This document shows positions 49,501 through 58,500 of a DNA stretch of 64,000 nt, piece by piece; within the stretch, counting starts at the first letter, position 1; each line of letters opens with the position of its first letter. The stretch lies in assembly GCA_964023205.1 (NCBI GenBank), contig OZ026850.1:3680368-3744367 (forward strand), read 5' to 3'. Made by a program: the position numbers and the translations under genes. The stretch is from Lutraria lutraria (taxonomy: Eukaryota > Mollusca > Bivalvia > Venerida > Mactridae). The notes beneath the pieces were generated by a model. That model was not told the origin of the DNA and did no database searches. It saw only the letters and a program-made list of their open reading frames with translations.

Positions 49501-52500
49501 ACTTAACACAACTGATGTCCATCCTGTTTAGGTACAAAACCTGCCCGTTCTGCTCAGGTCCCATGTTTGAGACACTGGCTAGGTAAACGATATGGTTGTA
49601 AACTTCTGGTGCTTGTTTCCTTGTATCTAATCTAGCTGTCTTTAAACTTGAAAATCTTTCCAATGGTTGTCAGCTACAAATCTCCATTTGATTGAATTAA
49701 ATTCAGGGATTTTGGGGTGGATTTTATAGCTGAAATTTGGTCATATTCCAAATGGAAAATAGTGTCTTTTTTCCCAATTCACAGACAAAAATTCTGAATT
49801 CCAACCTTGTCAGAATGTTTGTCTTCAAAATATCTTGGACGAGTTCGAACATGGGTCATCTTGGGTCAAAAACTAGGTCGCTAGGTCAAATCTTATGAAA
49901 AACCATGTTAACACTGTAGATTTCACAGTTATTATTGGATCTTCACCAAACTTTGTCAAATCGTTTGTTTTAATGATTTAACGGTCAAGTATAAATATGG
50001 GTCATCTGGGGTCAATAACTAGGTCACCAGGTCAAATCTTAGGAAAACTTTGTTAACACTGTAGATGTCACAGTTTTAATTGGATCTTCACCAAACCTTG
50101 TCAAAATGTTTGCCTCAATGATATGTGGGTCAAGGATGAACATGGGTCAGCCGGGTTCAAAAACTGGGTCACAAGGTCAAATCTTAGTTAAAAATCTTGT
50201 AAAAGCTCTAAATGTCATGGTTTTGATTGGATCTTGGCCAAACCTTGTCAGATTGTTTGTCTTAATGATATTAAGGACAAGGTCAAGTATGGGTCACCTA
50301 GGGTCAAAAACCAGGTCACAAGGTCAAATCTTAGGAAAACCTTATTAACACTGTAGATGTCAAATTTTTATCGTATCTTCACCAAACCTAGTCAGACTGT
50401 TTGTCTTAATGATATGTAAGACAAATTTGAACATAGGTCGTCTGGGGTCAAAAACTAGGTCACCGGTTCAAAACAATGTTTTAATGAGTGAACAGTGATT
50501 GTCATGTGAGCAATATAGGGCCATCTTGGCTCTCTTGTTTTTTAAATATATAAGTTCATTAACATCACTATTGGTAGTAAATACCTTATTCTACTACTGT
50601 TCTAAGGGAGAATAAGTAGAATAAGTTGAACATTGCAAAATTGTAGTTATACATTTTTCCCCAATTTTGACTAAAACACTGCAAAAATTCCGAATCCCAA
50701 GGGTTTTTTCCCAAGGATGACCTTTGTTTACAGATGATTATCAGCCTTTCCTATTAGAAAACAAACAGACACATACAAGCTCTAAGCCATACCCATTTAG
50801 CCGAGGATGATATTTGCATCTTGTTTATTTTGTAGGAGAGATTCAGATGACAATTCAGCTGCTTGATTTGTTAGCTGAAGACAATGGTAGCATGTTTTAT
50901 GTTGTGAAATAATTTTTTTCCTGTATTATTTTGTAGGAGCGATTCAGTTGACGATCTTGCTAGATTTGTTGGCACTTATAGGTTGTGTTTTCTTCTTTTT
51001 CCTTGGCTGTGATAATCTGAAGATTGCAGGTGCAACATTCCCTTATTTTAACAGGTTAGTTATCAATAGGTGCAACATTCCCTTATTTTAACAGGTTAGT
51101 AATCATTAGGTGCAACATTCCCTTATTTTAACAGGTTAGTAATCATTAGGTGCAACATTCCCTTATTTTAACAGGTTAGTTATCAATAGGTGCAACATTC
51201 CCTTATCTTAACAGGTTAGTAATCATTAGGTGCAACATTCCCTTATTTTAACAGGTTAGTTATCAATAGGTGAAACAAATTCCCTTATTTTAACAGGTTA
51301 GTTATCAATAGGTGAAACAAATTCCCTTGTTTTAACAGGTTAGTTATCAATAGGTGAAACAAATTCCCTTATTTTAACAGGTTAGTTATCAATAGGTGAA
51401 ACAAATTCCCTTATTTTAACAGGTTAGTTATCAATAGGTGCAACATTCCCTTATTTTAACAGGTTAGTTATCAATAGGTGCAATATTCCCTTATTTTAAC
51501 AGGTTAGTTATCAATAGGTGAAACAAATTCCCTTATTTTAACAGGTTAGTAATCATTATGTGCATCATTCCCTTATTTTAACAGGTTAGTTATCAATAGG
51601 TGAAACAAATTCCCTTATTTTAACAGGTTAGTAATCATTAGGTGCATCATTCCCTTATTTTAACAGGTTAGTTATCAATAGGTGAAACAAATTCCCTTAT
51701 TTTAACAGGTTAGTTATCAATAGGTGCGACAATTCCTTATTTTGCCCCTCCTTGAAGAAGTGGTGTAGTTGGTTGATAGGTCTATAACCAAACCTTGTCT
51801 GGTCCTCAGATTTGGTTTAGAGGTTGCTCATCACCTGTTGTTCCAAAGGTCAAAGGTCATATTGTGCATATTGTAATATTCAGCGCCGTAGGCCACAGAA
51901 GTCTATGTAAGTTCAGTTTCTATGTATCAGGGCTTTTTTCCTTCTATAACAGAGGCCAAAATTCGGTGACTTCCCAATTGAAAAAGGCTTTTTTTCCGAA
52001 TTTAAGGCAAGAAATTCCCCAAAATACAATGCTATTCAAACTCAGTTGTCTAACCTTCTCAGAATTTGGTCAAATATCGCGCTTGAATTTCCCAAAATGA
52101 AAGGCTAAGGCCCCTTCCCAATTTATGGAAAAAGGCCCTGTGAATATTTTAAATAATTTTATCTTTAAATTTCAGCTCTGGATATAATTTACTTGAAGAT
52201 GTAGAATTTGAAGCCAACTTGACCTCGTCCTGTAATATGTACTGCGACTGTTCGAACAATGACCTTGAACCCATCTGTGGAATCAACGGGTTGACCTACT
52301 TTTCACCCTGCCATGCAGGATGTACCAAGTTTAATACAAATCACCCCTCAGCTGAAGAAAGAACGATGGTAAGTTTATTGTTTCAAAAACTGTTACACGT
52401 TCAATGTAGACAATCATCTTCAAGTTTCAAATTTTGACCAGTAACCATAGCAGTGGTTATTTGGGGACATACGTGAACATTTGGCCCCTTTCCCTGTCTG

Positions 52501-55500
52501 GAATGTATGTTATACCCCTAAATTCATAAAAAATCCCCTGCAGTAGAATTTCATTTTTCTTGAAAACATTTTTGGTAAAAATGATACTTTGTCTGCAACC
52601 ATCAAGGATATAACCTATAGATGATTAAATGCTAGGAGGGTATGTATACATATCATGTTATTGTTCTCCTTTTTCCTCTCAAGATGCAATCCCTTTCTAA
52701 GGGCCCGCCACCATTCCTCTAAATGTGAAAAATCACTGCATAGATATTCTTATACCAGGTCTTAGACTGTTCTCACAATCAGACGAAATTGAATCATAGA
52801 AAAAATTATCTTATTTTTGTTCCTTGTATGGATCATGTTTAATTGTCTGTGCCGAGTAGTGCAACCAATTAAAAAGCTCTCTCTCATTTTAGTTTTTCTC
52901 TCTTGAATTAAAATTGATTCTGTCCACGATTTAAAAAGACACAGAGGATGTTGCAGGATAATTTGTAAAGAAATTTTGTGACGTAAAATTTTCACCGAAA
53001 TTTGTCATTTCGTTAATTTTCATGAACATTTCCTGCCATTTTTTTGTCATTTTAAGTTCAACAAATTTTCTGATACACGAAACAATAATGGGTTATGCAC
53101 ACATTTTAACCATTATCTGAGAGTTCTGGAAATCTGTTTTATGTGTAACTGTTGAACCAAAAAAGGCCAAAGGACGAAAACAAATATAGTTTTATGAACG
53201 TTTGGCCTTTATTAAGAGATTTGTTAAGTTTGATCATCCACTTTAGAGAAACAAACTTGATTACCATGATTAAGTTAGTCTCCGGGCGAAGTTAAAAAAT
53301 TTTGCGGCTTTATTAACTATTATCATTGAATTCTTCAATCCTTTAAAAAAACGATTTTATAACACAGATGGCTGTGGCCGTGGTTCAATGTTTAGACGGC
53401 TTAATTTGCCTCCCAGTGATCCTGGTTTGATTCCTGATCGTGGCCAAAGGGGTTTGTTACGAAAAAAAAATCAAAATTTTTTTTTTTCCATGTAACCCAT
53501 ATATATATATAGAAGGGAAAGAACTTTGTGTCGTTTTGTAAAATTTGACCATTTTTCGAGTGAAAAATCTTCAATAGCGAGTTTAGAATATCTTTAAAGG
53601 TAGTAAAAGTATACATTTTCTGTTAGCGTGTTGAGTTGCCCATACGTTGCACTATATATGAGTTAAATATGTTGTACTGCATTGCAATAACATGGAAGTT
53701 TATAACACGCGTTGGAAAATTCGAATTGTCGAAGTTCTTTCCCTTCTTTATATATATGGGTTACATGGAAATTTTTTTTTTTTTTTTCGTGACAAACCCC
53801 TTTGATCGTGGCAGGTCATACCCCTCTATAAAAATATGACAACAATGCCCATTTTCCTTCACATGTGGGGAGGTTGTCAGCTCCTTGTGGAAGGGTAAGT
53901 TAGTACTGGTTAGAATACCGCGCAGGAATACTTGTTAGGCGAATCAGCTGCCGTATATAACTAAAATTTAAAAAAACCGCGTTGAAACCAAATAGATAAA
54001 TAAATAATACACAGAAAAATAAAATGATTATTTTGTTTCAGAATTTCACTGGGTGTTCCTGTATCCTTGGCGACCATCTTGCATCCGAAGTTATCATGTC
54101 TCCCATGGCAACGAGCGGTCCGTGTAAATCTACGTGTAAAAATCTTCTGCCATTCCTTATCCTTCTTGTGTTCATGACATTTTGTGTAGCTGGCACACAC
54201 ATGCCTATTTTGATGGTTACTCTCAGGTATGATAAGCCTTTAGGCTTTTTATTCCCCCGCCATTCAATAGGATGGAAGGGCTTAAAGAGTTGCCCCTGTT
54301 CGTCCATCTGTTCAAATTTTGGTTTCTGAGCAATAACTCTAGAAATATTACATGGATTAATTTCAAATTAATAAATGTAGCCGCTTTTTGACTTTACTGT
54401 CAGCGGGGGCATTTCTGTCCTTCAGACACATTTCTAGTTTTTAATTTTTGAATATTTTTTTGCAGCGTTCTTGCATAGCACAATAATATTGAAATCATAA
54501 CTTATTGGATACCTAGATATGTGTATTGGTATAGTTACATTTTAAAAAAAATATTTTTGTCTTTTTTGAGATGCAGTTTGCATGTTGCAGTATTTTAATT
54601 TATAGCAAATGCATTGTAACAGAATTGACATTTTGTTGTTTGACTAAAATCTGTAATGGGAAAAATCCTGCGACACAGGCATGTTTGACAACAAAAGGTT
54701 GCATGTGACGTATGATTCATTGGAAATTACATTAACAAATTTCGTCAGAGGATAGTTTTTAGTTTGACGATGTTTTCTCGTTTTTTGCTTAGAATGGATA
54801 ATTTTGCTGTGAGCATGTCAGATATATTAGTTAACTTGTGTACAGTTTACCTTATATGGTATTTACCAACAATTAGTAAATATCTCTCCAGGCTTTGTGA
54901 AAAGAATTCGATCTTATTGATTGTCTTTTTTATATTGATAAGTTTATTCTTTCATTAAAAAACTTTGAAATAGATTGATTACTTTTTACTGTAAAAAATG
55001 TTCAATTATACTGCTTGAAGGACAATAATGAGATGAAAATGGTTGACAGTTTCCAGCAGACACCATTTTAAGAAACTAAGTTTTTAGCTGAGAAGTAAAT
55101 TGGTATCTGCAGGACAGAACTTAATGTAAGACATCGACGCAAGTCAAGCTACATGGAACATTAATGGTCAGATAGAGTTACAGAGTCGGCTGAGGTGTTC
55201 CAAATGACAGAAAATGAAATTTCTTTTTCAAATTTCAGGACTGTGAGGGAGGAGGAAAGATGTTTTGCCCTTGGCATGCAGTTTGTGATTCTACGTCTTT
55301 TTGGTAAGAAAATAATACTTACTGAGGCCTTCTTTTTTCTCTTAATCTTAGATTTTTTAAGTCATAGTAAAATTATTTCTTGCTGATATTTTTATTTTTA
55401 TAAAAAATGTTCTGTTTGACCAACTGTCCCTTTACATTTTTATCCCCCTATATAGATAAAACATTGAGCATTTTGTTTTTGGCAAGTCTGTCTGTTTGTT

Positions 55501-58500
55501 TGTACCAAACTTTAACCTTGCCTATAAAATCAAAACACTTCCACCTACAATCATCAAACTTCATAATATTATCATGTTGGTTCCTCATGACAACCTCTAC
55601 AGGACCTGTGCATTTTCAAGTCAGTAGGTCAAATGTCAAGGTCACAGGGGGCTTGTTTGAGGATGTTAATGGATTCATGGTTGATTTTTTTTGCCTATGG
55701 TAACATGCCAGCTACATGTTACCTGTTGATGAATAGTGAAAGTATGCACGCACAAACATGAAATGAAATCAAACTAAATGAGATAAATCATGCAAATCGT
55801 GCATCTATCAAACAAGAAAATGACTTGTAATGTTTAGAATTACAATCTTCTAGCCAGATTTATTTTTAAAACTGTCTGATAATTAATAACAACTTTCCTT
55901 CTGCTTAATCAGGAATTTAATTGGAAAATAATTATTGATCAATATTTCCTCTTAAATGGAGAATAATTGTCACGCAATTAATTTCTTTTTTGAGCAGGAA
56001 GTCGTGCATTCATATTTGATCAATGATGAAAAGTCATCATTAACTCCATTAATATTTATTTATTGCACTTTTATTTCCTCTCTGTAGGAAGCGTTTAATT
56101 ACTGCATACTTTTATTATGTTACTGTAATGAAATTTTCAATTTCTCTGGAATAAATGAGAGTTACAAAGGGTAACAAATATTCATTGATAGTGCAATCAA
56201 AATGTAAAATTGGTTCTAAATACTTTTTATGCCCCCTTTCATAGAAAAGGGGCTGTATATTTCTTTGCACATGGTGGTCGGTCTGTCCGTCCGTATATAA
56301 CCAAACCTTGTCCGGGCAATAACTAAAAAACTATTTGGCCTAAGGTCCTCAGATTTGGTTGGGAGGTTGGCCATCACATGTAGATGACCCCTTTTGATTT
56401 TGAGGTCAGTAGGTTGAAGGTCAAGGTCAAAATATCCGGTTTGTTCATAAAAAAAATGCTATGCACATTTAAGGGTATACATGGTATATTTCCTGTATTT
56501 CCACTGGGTACTTTTATTAGGGACTGTGCATAAGACCCACCTTACAAAAAAGATGCTTTGCGGTTAATTAACAGTATGTAGGTAGGTTAGCATATTCGGG
56601 ATTTAACATTGTATGATTGCACTGAAAGTGAATAGCTAGGGACCAAAGTTTTAAAAAAAAGATATTCAAAATCAAAATATTTAGGCGAATCTTTGAATGA
56701 GTCAAATTTGTAATGCTAACTATAATTTAAGGACGGCCTTGATGATTTTTATTTTAACTGAAACTGTTGAAAAAAGCTTCTCCCTTTTTGTAATGCGTCC
56801 TTCAGTTATTTGCAAAAAATTGACGACAAGAAATGTCGAGAACGTGCTTCTGAAATTACAGAACTGTCTCAGTTTTGTCGTTAGAAAGTACCGACATATG
56901 GTTTCTTCAATTATTGTCACATCTTCTTCTCCTAAATCAGACATCAATAAATTTAGATGGTTTCTTTACATTTTCTGAGGGTAGGAGAAACTCTGATATT
57001 GTGATGAATTTGTTTAAACTTATAGCATTTCAAATGTTAGGTAATTGAAAGCAAAAGTCAAACATACCTATGTAAGAATTTCATTTCACCTATGATATTT
57101 TATCGTTTGTTTTATATGATGTAATACTATGGTAACTGATTACCTGATTGACATTAAAAGTTAACTGTCTATTGGTGGCATTGTCTTCTCAATAATTATG
57201 TATTTACGTATTCCCAGATTTGAATTCCTGCCCTTTCAATGAATCGGTCTATCCAAATAAATTTAAGAAAGAAGAATTAATATTGTTTCTGTTCTTTTGT
57301 AAGACCAATGATTGACTTATTTACTTTGTGCAATTCTCAAAGTTTATATATTTTTTGGTACCCCCGCAAACGAAGTTTGAGAAGGGGTATATATACATTG
57401 GAGTCACTCTGTCGGTCGTCGGTCTATTGGCATACTATTTCGCAAGTTTGTAGAACGTACTTCTTCCGCATTCGTAAAGCGATTGCAATGAATGTTGAAA
57501 TATGTCATCACCATGAAGTGTAGATGTGCAAGACACAATTTCAATGCCCAATGATCCACACATTCAGGAGTTATGTGCCCTTGAACTTGGCCATATAGTG
57601 TACTATCGCATTCTTAGTATCAAAGCGGCGGCAGGGGTATTAGTCATTTTTTGACAAAGCTCTAGTTTCAAATCCTGTTGTTTTCTTTTTCAGCCTATAT
57701 TCCTGCCCCGATGGTCTTTGGACATATCATTGACTCAGCATGTTTATTGTGGAGAGAGAAGTGCGGAGGAAACGGTTCATGCCTTATATACAACATTGAG
57801 ATGTTTCGACACAGATATGTCGGTGAGTTTGAAATTAGCTACTACTAATGTTTTTGAATATTTTATGAATATCGTCAAATGTGACGATGATAAAATGGTT
57901 TTAAATGAGTGAGCAACAACAGATACACCATTACCCCCCCCCCCCCAAATCTTAATATGCTAGAATAAAAAGTCTACAGAAAACAGCGCAATATGTACTT
58001 TGTATAAATTATATGAAATGTTTTGTTCTTTGTAAGATTTTGTAAATAAATGGGTAACCTATGGCTACAAAAAAAATAATTAAAAAATGGTTTTATATGA
58101 GTGCTACTGTATTATTCCAACCTTGAGGGTCACATTTTTTATTTTCCCCGCCATTCGAAATGGTGGAAGGTCATAAAGTATTACCCCAGTCTGTCCGTCC
58201 GTCCCTCTATCTATTCAAATTTTAGTTTCCAAGCAATAACTTAAGAAATATTTCATGGGTTGATTTCATATTTTACATGAAGATGTATTATTGAATAATA
58301 AAATACAGGTCAAGTTTGATTTCCATTTAAATCCAAAACAATTTCACAGGAGTTATGACCCCTTTTTGACAACGCTCTCAGCTAGGGCATTCATGTCCTC
58401 CGGACACATTTCTAATTTCTTTAATATGATCTTGATTTTTAGAAATTAATTCACACCCATATTGTTGTTTTGAGTTTAGAAAGAACGTGATATGTAGGGG

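Noticed and set aside
49346..49663. 105-codon minus-strand frame in intron 4
   Set aside because: Varied sequence, but no recognised family and no splice or start support, and the opposite strand is also open. Left out for lack of evidence.
50106..50348. 80-codon open frame in intron 4
   Set aside because: It is formed by tandem ~165-bp repeat units; the internal repetition (MIC.SRMNMGQPGSKT / MILRTRSSMGHLGSKT) reflects that.
56697..56978. 93-codon frame in intron 8
   Set aside because: No family match, open on both strands, and not needed for the in-frame OATP joins.
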